NCBI GenBank assembly: GCA_009785395.1
Contig: WQWK01000049.1
Span: 1 to 10,887 of the forward strand
DNA from: Conexibacteraceae bacterium
GTDB lineage: Bacteria; Actinomycetota; Thermoleophilia; Solirubrobacterales; Solirubrobacteraceae
Length of the DNA: 10,887 nt
Direction: 5' to 3'
The position numbers and the translations under genes are program-made. The notes under the pieces were generated by a model, which saw nothing but the letters and a program-made list of their open reading frames with translations, made no database searches and had not been told where the DNA came from. Position 1 is the first letter of the stretch; the number at the start of each line of letters is the position of its first letter. Below are positions 1-8,085 of the stretch, one piece after another.

Positions 1-1332
1 CTGGTCGTCTTCGCCGAGGATCTGCGCTCCGAGGGCGTGGCGGTCGGCACCTCGGAGATGCTCGACGCCTTCCAGGCGCTCGAGCTGGTCGACTGGAGCG
101 CCCCGGCCGAGTTCCGCGAGACGCTCGCAGCGACGATCGCGAAGTCCCCGGATGACCGGCGCCTGTTCGACCTCGTCTTCGACCGCTTCTTCTTCCGCGC
201 CACCGAGCTGCAGGCCGTGCGGCTCGAGGTCTCGGAGCCGCAGACCCGCGTCGGCGGCGACGAGGTCGACCTCGACGAGCTTCGCCGGCAGATCGCGCAG
301 GCGCTGGACGACGGGTCGCAGTCGGACCTGCGCGACCTCGCGCGGCTGGCGATCGCCGCCTTCGGCAGAGGCCAGGGCTCGGGCGTGCTCGGGGTCGACG
401 TGCAGCGGATCCGCCGGGCGCTGGGCCTGCGCACCGAGCCGCAGCCCGACCTGCCGGCCGATGACCCGCGCCGCGACGGCATCTCGCGCGATCAGCTGCG
501 GCGCTTCGAGCAGGAGCTGCGACGCGAGCTCGAGCGCGCCCAGATCAACCGCGAGCAGGCGCTGCCGCCGAAGCGGCCGCTGAGCGATCTCGACCGCTCG
601 CTGCCGGGCGGGCCGGTGCAGGACCTCGCCGCCGTGCACCGGGTGGTCGCGCAGCTGCGACGCCGCCTCGCCACCCAGGGCCAGGAGCTGCGTGGCCACA
701 ACCGCCACGCGCACGTGGACGTGCGCGCGACGATGCGCGCCTCGCTGCAGACCGGCGGCGTGCCGGTGCAGCTCAAGTACCGCCCGCGGCGCCCGCGGCG
801 GCCGGAGCTGTTCGTGCTGTGCGACGTCTCGACCTCGGTCACCAGCGCCAGCACGTTCTTCCTGAGCGTCCTGCACGCGCTGCACGACGCCTTCCGCAAG
901 CAGCGCTCGTTCGTCTTCATCGAGCGCATCTCCGAGGTCACCGACGTCCTCAACCGTGAGCGCGACTTCCGCGCCGCGGCCGCCGCGATCGCCCGCGACG
1001 CGGGCGTCGCGGACATCTCCGGCTACACCGATTACGGCCGCGTCTGGAGCGAGTTCCTGAGCGAGATCGAGGACGAGCTGCACCCGCGCGCGACCGTGAT
1101 CGTGCTCGGCGACGCGCGCACCAACGGCCGCCCCCCGCGCGAGGACCTGTTCGCCGCGATCACCGCCAAGGCCGGACGCACGTTCTGGCTGAACCCGGAG
1201 CCGAAGCTCTACTGGAATTACGGCGACAGCGTGATCGCGGCCTACGAGCAGTATTGCGAGGCGTTCGAGTGCTGGCGCACCGACCAGCTCGAGGACTTCG
1301 TCAGGGCGCTCACAAGGCACACCGTCAGTTGA
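1..1332 (+). CDS. CoxE-like VWA domain protein, 5' partial
   Basis: The frame is open from base 1 and the peptide before the first internal GTG (base 37) already reads like the N-terminus of this family (LVVFAEDLRSEGVAVGTSEM), so the true start is probably left of the window. The N-terminal half is charged and helical, with an Arg/Glu-rich stretch around 480-560. The C-terminal half is a VWA domain: a MIDAS metal site DVSTS at 823-837, a Thr in GYTDYGR near 1021-1041, and a strand ending in VIVLGDAR near 1096-1119. CoxE-type VWA proteins usually partner a MoxR AAA+ ATPase in assembling or maturing metalloenzymes and other complexes; such an ATPase gene would be expected just upstream but is out of view. 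The stop TGA overlaps the presumed TTG start of the ABC ATPase gene. The family call is firm; the client protein is unknown. Confidence 0.85.
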   Translation: MVVFAEDLRSEGVAVGTSEMLDAFQALELVDWSAPAEFRETLAATIAKSPDDRRLFDLVFDRFFFRATELQAVRLEVSEPQTRVGGDEVDLDELRRQIAQALDDGSQSDLRDLARLAIAAFGRGQGSGVLGVDVQRIRRALGLRTEPQPDLPADDPRRDGISRDQLRRFEQELRRELERAQINREQALPPKRPLSDLDRSLPGGPVQDLAAVHRVVAQLRRRLATQGQELRGHNRHAHVDVRATMRASLQTGGVPVQLKYRPRRPRRPELFVLCDVSTSVTSASTFFLSVLHALHDAFRKQRSFVFIERISEVTDVLNRERDFRAAAAAIARDAGVADISGYTDYGRVWSEFLSEIEDELHPRATVIVLGDARTNGRPPREDLFAAITAKAGRTFWLNPEPKLYWNYGDSVIAAYEQYCEAFECWRTDQLEDFVRALTRHTVS

Positions 1333-2051
1333 TCGCGATCGAGGGCGTTTCGCGTACCTTCGCGGGCCGGCGCGGCGGCCCGCCGGTGCAGGCGCTGCAG
1401 GACCTGTCGCTGACCGTCGCGGACGGCGAGACCGTGGCCGTCGTGGGGCCGAGCGGCTGCGGCAAGACGACGCTGCTCGAGCTGATCTGTGGGCTGCAGC
1501 GGCCGGACAGCGGCGTGGTGCGCAGCGATCCGGCGGCGCTGATGCCGCAGCGCGACCTGCTGCTGCCATGGCTCTCGGCACTTGACAACGCGACGCTGGC
1601 GCTGCGGGTGCAGAGGGTCGCGCGCCAGCAGGCGCGCGAACAGGCGCTTCCATGGCTCGAGCGGTTCGGCCTGAGCGGCTTCGAGCAGACGCCGCCGTAC
1701 GAGCTGTCCGCGGGAATGCGCCAGCGGGTCGCGTTCCTGCGCACGCTGCTGGCGGGCAAGCCGGTGCTGGCGCTCGACGAGCCGTTCGCGGCGCTCGACG
1801 CGATCACGCGCGCGGAGATGCAGGGCTGGCTGGCGGCGGTGCTCGCGAGCGAGCCGCGGACGGTCGTGCTCGTCACCCATGACGTCGAGGAGGCGGTGCT
1901 GCTGGGCGACCGCGTTGTGGTGTTCTCGCCACGCCCCGGGCGGGTGGTGGCCGACCTCAGGGTCGCGATGCAGCGCCCGCGTTCGCGAACCGACGCAGCG
2001 GTGGTGGCGCTGCGGGCGCGGGCGCTGGCGGCGTTGGGAGTGTCGGCGTGA
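1329..2051 (+). CDS. ABC importer ATPase, NitT/TauT/ThiZ-like family
   Basis: This 240-residue protein is the cytoplasmic ATPase that should power import through the permease encoded next. Visible motifs are Walker A GPSGCGKTT (residues 40-48), a Q-loop with MPQRDLLLPW (72-81), the signature LSAGM (126-130), Walker B VLALDE (146-151), the D-loop ALD (155-157) and the switch His in VTHD (184). The Q-loop wording ending in LLPW is typical of ATPases for nitrate, sulfonates and thiamine-pyrimidine precursors. The signature has Ala where LSGGM is usual, a change tolerated in other ABC ATPases. I chose TTG at 1329 because homologous sequence begins at LIAIEGVSRTF, AAGG lies 11 bases upstream, and it overlaps the preceding stop as TTGA. 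The frame is also open upstream to a GTG at 1254, but that extension is Arg/His-rich, resembles no family member, and overlaps the VWA gene. Confidence 0.9.
   Translation: MIAIEGVSRTFAGRRGGPPVQALQDLSLTVADGETVAVVGPSGCGKTTLLELICGLQRPDSGVVRSDPAALMPQRDLLLPWLSALDNATLALRVQRVARQQAREQALPWLERFGLSGFEQTPPYELSAGMRQRVAFLRTLLAGKPVLALDEPFAALDAITRAEMQGWLAAVLASEPRTVVLVTHDVEEAVLLGDRVVVFSPRPGRVVADLRVAMQRPRSRTDAAVVALRARALAALGVSA
2036..2040 (+). promoter_or_regulatory. Ribosome binding site for the ABC permease
   Basis: GGGAG sits 7 bases before the GTG at 2048, inside the last codons of the ATPase gene. It supports the GTG start that overlaps the ATPase stop as GTGA, and hence translational coupling. Confidence 0.5.
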
Positions 2052-2809
2052 GGAGGTGGCTGCTGCCGCTGCTCGCGATCCTGGTGGTGCTCGGGATCTG
2101 GGAGCTGTACGTACTGGCGAGCGGCGTCAGCTCACTCGTCCTGCCCTCCCCGATCGACGTGGTGCGCGCTCTGTTCAACGATCGGGGGGCGCTCTGGCAC
2201 AACTTCAAGCCGACGGCGGCCGAGATCTGCCTCGGCCTCGTGTTGGGGGCGGCGGTCGCGCTCTGCGTCGCCGTGGCGCTGCGCTTCTCCGGCCTCGTAC
2301 GCGACGCTCTCTACCCGTCGCTGGTCGCTTCGCAGGCGATCCCGATCCCGATTCTGGCGCCGCTGCTGGTGGTGTGGCTCGGCTTCGGCCTGCTGCCGAA
2401 GCTGATCATGATCGCGCTCGTGAGCTTCTTCCCGATCGTCGTCACCACGCTCTCGGCGCTGGCCGCGGTCGATCCCGACCTGATCAAGCTGATGCGGACC
2501 TTCGATGCCGGACGCCTGCAGACCTTCTGGCGGGTCGAGCTGCCGAGCGCCCTGCCGGGACTCTTCGCCGGCGCCAAGCTCGCGGCGGTTTTCTCGGTGC
2601 TTGCAGCTATCTTGGCCGAGCAGGCCGGTGCGAGCTCTGGCCTGGGCGAGCTCCTGACCATCACAATTGGCAACCTTGAGACAGCCGAGGCGTTTGCCAC
2701 CGTGTTCGTTCTGGCAGCTTTCGCCATCCTTCTGTTCGCGCTGCTGACGCTGTTCGAGCGCCGCGCGCTGCCCTGGATCCACACACAGAGAGATACACAG
2801 ACCCGATGA
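2048..2809 (+). CDS. ABC importer permease, NitT/TauT/SsuC-like family
   Basis: This 253-residue integral membrane protein has about six hydrophobic segments (roughly residues 4-23, 60-78, 92-112, 116-138, 176-191 and 214-236), the usual size and topology of a binding-protein-dependent permease. The cytoplasmic EAA-type loop that docks on the ATPase is visible at about 150-175 (TFDAGRLQTFWRVELPSALP), with the conserved Ala-Gly and later Leu-Pro. Another family hallmark is the stretch SQAIPIPILAPLLVVWLG in the third segment. The start is GTG at 2048, overlapping the ATPase stop. The stop overlaps the ATG of the lipoprotein gene as ATGA, so all three importer genes should be made together. The family suggests transport of a small organic anion or a thiamine or riboflavin precursor; the permease sequence alone does not decide which. 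Confidence 0.9.
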   Translation: MRRWLLPLLAILVVLGIWELYVLASGVSSLVLPSPIDVVRALFNDRGALWHNFKPTAAEICLGLVLGAAVALCVAVALRFSGLVRDALYPSLVASQAIPIPILAPLLVVWLGFGLLPKLIMIALVSFFPIVVTTLSALAAVDPDLIKLMRTFDAGRLQTFWRVELPSALPGLFAGAKLAAVFSVLAAILAEQAGASSGLGELLTITIGNLETAEAFATVFVLAAFAILLFALLTLFERRALPWIHTQRDTQTR

Positions 2810-3813
2810 AACCCAGCCAACTATCGAGCGCGCGCAGGCGCGCAGGGGTCGCCGCCGTTGCGGCACTGGCGGGCGTCGTGATCGCAGGCTGTGGCCAGGT
2901 CGCCAACACGATCCACCCGGCGCCGTACAACGCAAACCAGGTGACGGTCGCACTCGCGGGGCCGCCGAACGCGTTCTACGCCGGGCTCTACGAGGCGCAG
3001 GCAAAGGGCTACTTCAAGCAGAGCGCGATCGACCTGCACATCGTGACGCCAAGCACCAGCCAGGACGCGCTGACGATGGTGCATGACGGGAAGGCGCTGA
3101 TCGGCATGGCCTCGCAGCCGAGTGTGCTGCTGCACCGTAACCAGGACCAGCCGCTCGTCAGCGTCGCGGCGCTCGTCCAGGGGCCGCTCCCGGCGATCAC
3201 GATCGTCGCCCCCAAGACGAGCCCGTCGGGCCCGTCGGGCACCACGACCACCGGCACGGGCACGACGACCACGCGCACGGCCGCAGCCCCGCACGCGGGC
3301 ACATCCACCGCCACCACGCCGACCACCACGACGACCACCCCGGCCACCACGACGACCAGCCCGGCAGCGACCACCACAACCGCCTCCGAGCCCGACGCGG
3401 CGTCCTGGCCGCCGTCACTCCAGCAACTGCTGGCCCAGCCGGGCGCGCCCACCTACAACGGGCTCAACGTGGTCGTGCGCAAGGCCACGATCGTCGATCA
3501 CCCTGGCCTGGTGCGCCGTTTCGTGCAGACCGTCGCGCGCGGCTACCGCGCGGCCCGCGCGGACCCGCAGCAGGCGATCGACAGCCTCGTTGCCGCCGTC
3601 CCCTCGCTCAAGCCCGACAAGGCCCTCGAGATGAACACGCTCGACGCCGCGATTCCCTACTTCTTCCCCGCTGGCGGCAAGGTATGGGGCTGGCAGCACG
3701 AGTCCGCCTGGAACTCCTTCGGCGAGTGGCTGCACACCCACAACCTGATCCAGAACCCGAACGCGATCGTCGCCGCGTCGACCAACGAGCTGCTTCAGGG
3801 CCAGGGCGTCTAG
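2806..3813 (+). CDS. ABC substrate-binding lipoprotein (NMT1/ThiY-like) with lobe 2 replaced by a Thr-rich linker
   Basis: This 335-residue protein should be the extracellular binding component of the importer. A signal peptide (about residues 1-28) ends in the lipobox IAGC, so Cys29 would be lipidated. Residues 46-131 match the first lobe of NMT1/THI5-like proteins: PNAFYAGLYEAQAKGYF, then a motif around GMASQPSVLL, then ALVQGPLPAI. Residues 215-315 match the return to the first lobe (APTYNGLNVVV, then LVRRFVQTVARGY and a Trp-containing C-terminal helix). Between them, where relatives carry roughly 90-100 residues of the second lobe (GKTVG-type and NVGF-type motifs), there is instead a linker rich in Thr, Pro, Ser and Ala at about 138-198. 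The reading frame is continuous. The best relatives I recall carry pyrimidine precursors of thiamine, so that is the leading but uncertain substrate class. The protein may bind in a different way or have a non-transport role. Confidence 0.82.
   Translation: MKPSQLSSARRRAGVAAVAALAGVVIAGCGQVANTIHPAPYNANQVTVALAGPPNAFYAGLYEAQAKGYFKQSAIDLHIVTPSTSQDALTMVHDGKALIGMASQPSVLLHRNQDQPLVSVAALVQGPLPAITIVAPKTSPSGPSGTTTTGTGTTTTRTAAAPHAGTSTATTPTTTTTTPATTTTSPAATTTTASEPDAASWPPSLQQLLAQPGAPTYNGLNVVVRKATIVDHPGLVRRFVQTVARGYRAARADPQQAIDSLVAAVPSLKPDKALEMNTLDAAIPYFFPAGGKVWGWQHESAWNSFGEWLHTHNLIQNPNAIVAASTNELLQGQGV
3222..3239 (+). repeat. Two tandem copies of a 9-base unit in the lipoprotein linker
   Basis: CCCGTCGGG occurs twice in direct succession (3222-3230 and 3231-3239). 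It encodes the repeated Pro-Ser-Gly at the start of the low-complexity linker. Confidence 0.7.
3323..3364 (+). repeat. Two tandem copies of a 21-base unit in the lipoprotein linker
   Basis: Bases 3323-3343 are repeated at 3344-3364 with one mismatch (C3338 versus G3359). The unit is a multiple of three and encodes Thr-run plus Pro-Ala segments (TTTTTPA then TTTTSPA). This suggests the linker grew by in-frame duplication. Confidence 0.75.
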
Positions 3814-3841
3814 CCATCTCGGCAGATCGGCCCTATGGCGG

Positions 3842-4735
3842 TCAGGCATCGACGAGCGCGACCACGTCGACCGCGACCTCGAGCCGCTCGGTGCGGCCCT
3901 CCGTGTAGATCACGCCGTTCATCGGCGGCACGTCACCGTAGTCGCGCCCGATCGCCGCCGTGATGTAGCGGGCGTTCACGAACTGGTCGTTGGTCGGGTC
4001 GACGTCGACCCAGCCCGTATGCGGCACGAACACTGACAGCCAGGCGTGTGAGCCGTCGGCACCCGCCAGCTTCGGCTCCCCGGGCGGCGGGTCGGTCTCG
4101 ATGTAGCCGCTCACGTATCGGGCCGGCAGCCCGAGCGAGCGCAGGCAGGCGATCCCCAGGTGGGCGAAGTCCTGGCAGACCCCACGCCGTGCCGCGAACG
4201 CCTCACCCAGCGGCGTCGTCACCGAGGTGGAGCCCGGCGCGTACTCGAAGTCGGCGTAGATCTGCGAGCAGAGCGCGCCGACCGCCTCGAGCGCGCCCCT
4301 GCCCGGCCTGAACGCCGCGGTGGCGTAGTCGCGGTAGGCGTCGGCGGCCGCGGCGCGTGGCGAATCGAGTACGAACTGCACGACGTCGTACGGGATACCC
4401 TCCCCGCTCGCGGCGATCGCGTCGCGCACGTCCTCCCAGGAGCGCTCGCCGAACAGCGACAGTTCGGCGCCACGCTCGAGCACCTCGACGATGCTCGTGA
4501 CAGTCACGCTCAGCTGCCGATGGTGCTCGTGCAGTCCGAAGTAGGTCACCCGGTTGCCGAAGAAGTCGGTGCGCTCGCGCGTACGCTCCGGCACCGGCGT
4601 GACGTTGACGGCGGCGCTGCGGCAGCGCTGCATGGGCAGCTCGCGCGGCAGCATGTGCAGTTGCCCGTAACTCGAGCTGACCGGCTGCTCGTAGAAGTAG
4701 TCGGTGCGGTGCGTGACGCTGTAAACGCTGGTCAT
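3842..4735 (-). CDS. Transglutaminase-like cysteine peptidase of the ATP-grasp/alpha-E cassette
   Basis: This 297-residue protein has an N-terminal beta-rich region (about 1-90, opening YSVTHRTDYFYEQPV) and a transglutaminase-like core. The catalytic Cys is Cys187 in RRGVCQDFAHLG, the His is His230 in GSHAWLSVFVP, and the Asp is Asp246 in VDVDPTND. No signal peptide or membrane segment is seen, so a cytoplasmic location is likely. In this family the fold usually acts as a peptidase or amide-bond enzyme, and next to ATP-grasp/alpha-E proteins it is thought to process or remove the peptides those ligases make. The ATG at 4735 lies only 4 bases past the stop of the upstream gene, so the two are very likely co-translated. 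The frame extends further upstream, but that Ser/Arg/Cys-rich stretch is out of frame with, and inside, the neighbouring gene. Confidence 0.9.
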   Translation of the reverse strand: MTSVYSVTHRTDYFYEQPVSSSYGQLHMLPRELPMQRCRSAAVNVTPVPERTRERTDFFGNRVTYFGLHEHHRQLSVTVTSIVEVLERGAELSLFGERSWEDVRDAIAASGEGIPYDVVQFVLDSPRAAAADAYRDYATAAFRPGRGALEAVGALCSQIYADFEYAPGSTSVTTPLGEAFAARRGVCQDFAHLGIACLRSLGLPARYVSGYIETDPPPGEPKLAGADGSHAWLSVFVPHTGWVDVDPTNDQFVNARYITAAIGRDYGDVPPMNGVIYTEGRTERLEVAVDVVALVDA

Positions 4736-4739
4736 TGGA

Positions 4740-7136
4740 TCAGCTGCCCCGCACGATCGCCGGTTCGCTGCCGGATGCGCCGAGCAGGGCGAACGTCGGC
4801 ACGGGATGGACGAAGCGCTCGGCGTCGACCACGGTGCCGGCCGCGAGCAGGAGCTCGACCAACTGCGCGAGCAGCGCATGCAGCTCCGGCCGGCTGCCGT
4901 CGGGCTGCTCGCGGGCGAGCATGGCCGGATCGGCGAGCTGCAGCTTCGTCGAGGCCTCGAGCACCAGCCGCTGCTCGTGCCGCAGGCGCGGGGTGTTGCC
5001 CAGTGGTAGCGCCTCCAGGTCCGCGGCCAGGCGATCCAGCTGGTAGATCAGCGACCGCGGGTTGCCGCGGTCCAGCAGCAGCAGCTCCAGCACCGTCTCC
5101 AGCTGCGCTTGCGAGCGGTAGCGGAAGCGGTAGGTGATGATGCTCTCGGCTGCGGAGAGCACCGACTCCAGCATCAGCGAATCGGTCGCGGTGTCGCGCG
5201 CGGCCGTGACCGTGGCCTGCAGCAATGAGAGCAGCTGCAGGCTGCGCTCCAGCCGCCGGCCGGCGTCCATGAAGCGCCAGCCGAGGTCGCGCACCATGCT
5301 CTCGACGCCGAGTCCGCCGAGCGCCAGCAGGCTCTGGATCACCTGCTGCAGCGCCGTCCGGCTGTGCAGCCACGGCTGCTCGAGCGGCACCCGCAGGTCG
5401 TCGAGGACCCGCTCAAGCGGACCGATCACGAGCCAGGTGTCACGGCTCAGCTGGTCGCGCACGGCGTAGGCGTTGTCGAGCAGCGCCCCGACCGACTGCG
5501 CCAGCGCCTCATCGACGCCGCCGCCGACCCACGTCAACGCGCCGGTGAGCGCCTCGAGCGCCGCGCTGCCGGCCTCGATGGCGCCACCGCCACCGAACTC
5601 GTTGCCGCGGTCGATCACCGTTCGCAACAGGCGCGTGAGCGCCTCGGCACGCTCGGCGTAGCGACCCAGCCACCAGAGGCTCTCGGCCGCGCGTGACGGG
5701 ATCGAGGACATCGGGTCGATTCCCGCGATGGCCGGACCGGACTGCAGCCAGAAGGCTGCGAGCGACTCGGGCTCGGAGGCCAGAACCCATGTGTCCTTGG
5801 TGATGGCGCCGGCCTGCCCGGACATCCGCCGTGTCTGTGCGCTCGCCTGCACGCGCGTGAGCCCGCCCGGCATCACCACGAACGACTCACCGCGTGCGAC
5901 CGCAAAGGCGCGCAGCACGCTGCCGCGCGACTCGAGCCCGTCCGCCGTCAGCACCGTCTCGCTCGCCAGCGCCAGCTTCGCCTGTCCGACCCAGCCACGC
6001 GGCTCCCGCTCGATCGCGGCCCGCAGCCGCTCCCGCTGCGCCTGCGACAGCTCCCAGCCGAGCCTGGTTGATGACGCGCGACCGGGGTTCACCGGGCGGA
6101 TCACCAGCTCGTCGAGGTGCTCGAGCACGTACCGCTGTGACTCGGGTTCCCCGCACCACCAGGAATCGACGCTCGGCAGGCTCGGCTCGCGGCCGAGCAG
6201 ATGCTCGCCGAGCTTCGGCAGAAAGGCCATCAGCGCCGGGTTCTCGAGCACCCCCGAGCCGAGCGTGTTGACGACCGCCACAGCGCCGGTCCGCACCATC
6301 TCCAGCAGTCCCGGGACCCCGAGCTGAGAGTCGGCCCGCAGCTCGAGCGGGTCCGAGTACAGCTCGTCGACGCGTCGCAGGATCACGTCGACGGGCTCGA
6401 ACTGGCCGACCGACCGCATCCACACGCGGTCCCCGCGCACGGTCAGGTCTCCGCCCTGGACCAGTGGGTAGCCGAGCGTCGTCGCCAGCGTTGCGTGTTC
6501 GAAGGCGGTCTCGTTCAGCGGGCCCGGCGTGAGCACGACGATCCGCGGGTCCTCCACAGCCGGCGGCGCCACATCCTGCAGAGCGGTGCGCAGCGAACGG
6601 AAGAACGGCGCCAGCCTGTGCGCCTGCGCGTCACGGTAGAGACTCGGCAGGACGCGTGAGATCACCGTCCGGTTCTCGAGCGCGTAGCCGGCGCCGGACG
6701 GCGCCTGGCTGCGATCGGCGATCGCGAACACGTCACCGTGCGCGTCACGGCCGAGGTCGACCGCGTACATGAACAGCGACTGCGCTCCGGGCGCGCGGAT
6801 CTGGTCACAGGCACGCAGGAAGCCGGCGTGGCCGAAGACGACCTCCGGCGGCAACAGTCGCCGCCGCAGCAGCTCGCGCGGACCGTAGATGTCCTCGAGA
6901 ATCAGGCTGAGCAGCTCTGCGCGCTCGATCACACCGCTCTCGATCGCCTGCCACTCCTGACTCGAGAGCACCGCCGGCAGCGGGTCCAAGCGCCAGGTCC
7001 GGCCCGGCGCCGGCGACTCGCTGTAGGCGTTGTAGACGACACCATCCTGGTCGAGCAGGCGCGCCGCCTGCGCCTGCCGGCGGTAGAGCTCGTCCAGGCC
7101 GATCTCGTCGAAGGCGGCTGTGAGCTGATCCTTCAC
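4740..7136 (-). CDS. Fused circularly permuted type 2 ATP-grasp and alpha-E domain protein
   Basis: This 798-residue protein joins two units that are often separate genes. Residues about 1-475 are the circularly permuted ATP-grasp region (formerly DUF404/DUF407), with landmarks ENRTVISRVLPSLYR (154-168), LTPGPLNETAFEHA (202-215), LRRVDELYSDPLELR (253-267), NTLGSGVLENPALMAFLPKL (290-309) and DSWWCGEPESQ (324-334). Residues about 478-780 are the all-helical alpha-E domain (formerly DUF403), opening IPSRAAESLWWLGRYAERAE. Families of this kind are predicted amide or peptide ligases that use ATP to join amino acids or modify proteins; the substrate is unknown. The start is GTG at 7136, 19 bases after the stop of the glycosylase gene, with no strong ribosome binding site in between, so coupled translation is likely. 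The transglutaminase gene follows 4 bases downstream. Confidence 0.92.
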   Translation of the reverse strand: MKDQLTAAFDEIGLDELYRRQAQAARLLDQDGVVYNAYSESPAPGRTWRLDPLPAVLSSQEWQAIESGVIERAELLSLILEDIYGPRELLRRRLLPPEVVFGHAGFLRACDQIRAPGAQSLFMYAVDLGRDAHGDVFAIADRSQAPSGAGYALENRTVISRVLPSLYRDAQAHRLAPFFRSLRTALQDVAPPAVEDPRIVVLTPGPLNETAFEHATLATTLGYPLVQGGDLTVRGDRVWMRSVGQFEPVDVILRRVDELYSDPLELRADSQLGVPGLLEMVRTGAVAVVNTLGSGVLENPALMAFLPKLGEHLLGREPSLPSVDSWWCGEPESQRYVLEHLDELVIRPVNPGRASSTRLGWELSQAQRERLRAAIEREPRGWVGQAKLALASETVLTADGLESRGSVLRAFAVARGESFVVMPGGLTRVQASAQTRRMSGQAGAITKDTWVLASEPESLAAFWLQSGPAIAGIDPMSSIPSRAAESLWWLGRYAERAEALTRLLRTVIDRGNEFGGGGAIEAGSAALEALTGALTWVGGGVDEALAQSVGALLDNAYAVRDQLSRDTWLVIGPLERVLDDLRVPLEQPWLHSRTALQQVIQSLLALGGLGVESMVRDLGWRFMDAGRRLERSLQLLSLLQATVTAARDTATDSLMLESVLSAAESIITYRFRYRSQAQLETVLELLLLDRGNPRSLIYQLDRLAADLEALPLGNTPRLRHEQRLVLEASTKLQLADPAMLAREQPDGSRPELHALLAQLVELLLAAGTVVDAERFVHPVPTFALLGASGSEPAIVRGS

Positions 7137-7155
7137 GCGCCGACCACCGCGTTCG

Positions 7156-8085
7156 TCATGCCCCGACCATCGCGTTCTTCAAGAGCCCGCCGGAACGCAG
7201 GGCGTAGCTGGCGGCGAGCCCCTGCCAGCGACCGAAGCGGGCGAAGAAGTCACGCACCTGTTGCTCGCTGGCCCGCGCCCACGGGTCGCCGCCGGAGAGC
7301 GCGCGGCCGACGAGCTTGATCAGGTTGAGGTCGCCGGCGGGGACCTGGTCGAGCCGTCCCTGGCCGGTGAGCGCGAGGATCTCCAAGGTCCAGGAGCCTA
7401 TCCCGGGAATCGTGCGCAGGCGCCGCCACCCCGCCTCCTGCACCATCGGATCCTGGCTGTCAAGGTCGACACGGCCGCGCGCGACCTCACGGGCGGCCTT
7501 GACGAGCGCCAGCGCGCGTCCCCCGGAGAGGTCGAGGGACTCCAACCGGGCGGGTGCGACGCCGGCGAAGACGGCGGCGCTCGGGGAGTTGCGCAAGCCA
7601 CTCCCCGGGTCGCGGCGCCCCAGCGCCGCGACCATCCGCCGCTGGATCGCCGCGGCGCGCTCGTACTCGATCAGCTGCTCTGTGACCGCCCAGGCGAGCG
7701 CTTCGAAGGCGTCCGGGCGGCCCGCCGGGCGCAACCCCGGATTCATCCGCACCGCAACCCCGATCAGCGGGTCGCGGCGGAACTCGTCGTGGAAGGCGCG
7801 CAGATCCAGGTCGACTCCGATCGCGCGCCGCATGCGCGCGATCGCCCGCTCCGCGCAGCTGCGGTCGGCCGCCTGCGCCCCGATCAGCACGGCGCCCGAG
7901 GGCAGCTGCGCGACGCGCAGGTGGACCGGCAGCTCCTCGCCGGCGTCTTCGCTGCTGCCCGAGCGCTCGTGCAGCAGCCGGTGCAGCACGCCTCTCCGCA
8001 CCGGGCTGAGACCGTCCATACCGCTGCGGCGCGTGAGGCGGAAAGGCCAGGGCGGCCGCACCTCGACGCGGACCTCGCCACTCAC
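7156..8085 (-). CDS. AlkA-like HhH-GPD DNA glycosylase
   Basis: This 309-residue protein resembles DNA-3-methyladenine glycosylase II, which removes alkylated bases in base-excision repair. The C-terminal half carries the helix-hairpin-helix LRTIPGIGSWTLEILALTG (223-241), followed by VPAGDLNLIK, where Asp252 is the expected catalytic Asp. There are no Cys residues for an iron-sulfur cluster, which argues against the Nth/MutY branch. The N-terminal half (about 1-115) is more divergent and may be the AlkA-like beta domain. I chose GTG at 8085 because it overlaps the stop of the upstream small gene as GTGA and begins the likely domain (VSGEVRVEVRPPWPFRL). The open frame upstream of it is a low-complexity Arg/Ala-rich shadow. 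Its position between a membrane protein gene and the ATP-grasp cassette is notable, but there is no proof of a shared pathway. Confidence 0.85.
   Translation of the reverse strand: MSGEVRVEVRPPWPFRLTRRSGMDGLSPVRRGVLHRLLHERSGSSEDAGEELPVHLRVAQLPSGAVLIGAQAADRSCAERAIARMRRAIGVDLDLRAFHDEFRRDPLIGVAVRMNPGLRPAGRPDAFEALAWAVTEQLIEYERAAAIQRRMVAALGRRDPGSGLRNSPSAAVFAGVAPARLESLDLSGGRALALVKAAREVARGRVDLDSQDPMVQEAGWRRLRTIPGIGSWTLEILALTGQGRLDQVPAGDLNLIKLVGRALSGGDPWARASEQQVRDFFARFGRWQGLAASYALRSGGLLKNAMVGA

Noticed and set aside
1329..2051. A TPP or other riboswitch controlling the importer, expected if it carries thiamine precursors
   Set aside because: The ATPase gene overlaps the VWA stop codon and leaves no untranslated leader; any such element would have to lie left of the window.
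3217..3399. A frameshift or sequencing error as the explanation for the Thr-rich stretch in the binding protein
   Set aside because: The frame stays open, the low-complexity sequence is natural only in this frame (ACC/ACG codons), and homology resumes in the same frame without any further shift.
3813..3839. Short inverted repeats (ATCT/AGAT and GCCAT/ATGGC) between the converging lipoprotein and transglutaminase genes
   Set aside because: Stems are only 4-5 bp, cannot stack well together and have no T-run; too weak to call a terminator, although some transcript end must exist near here.
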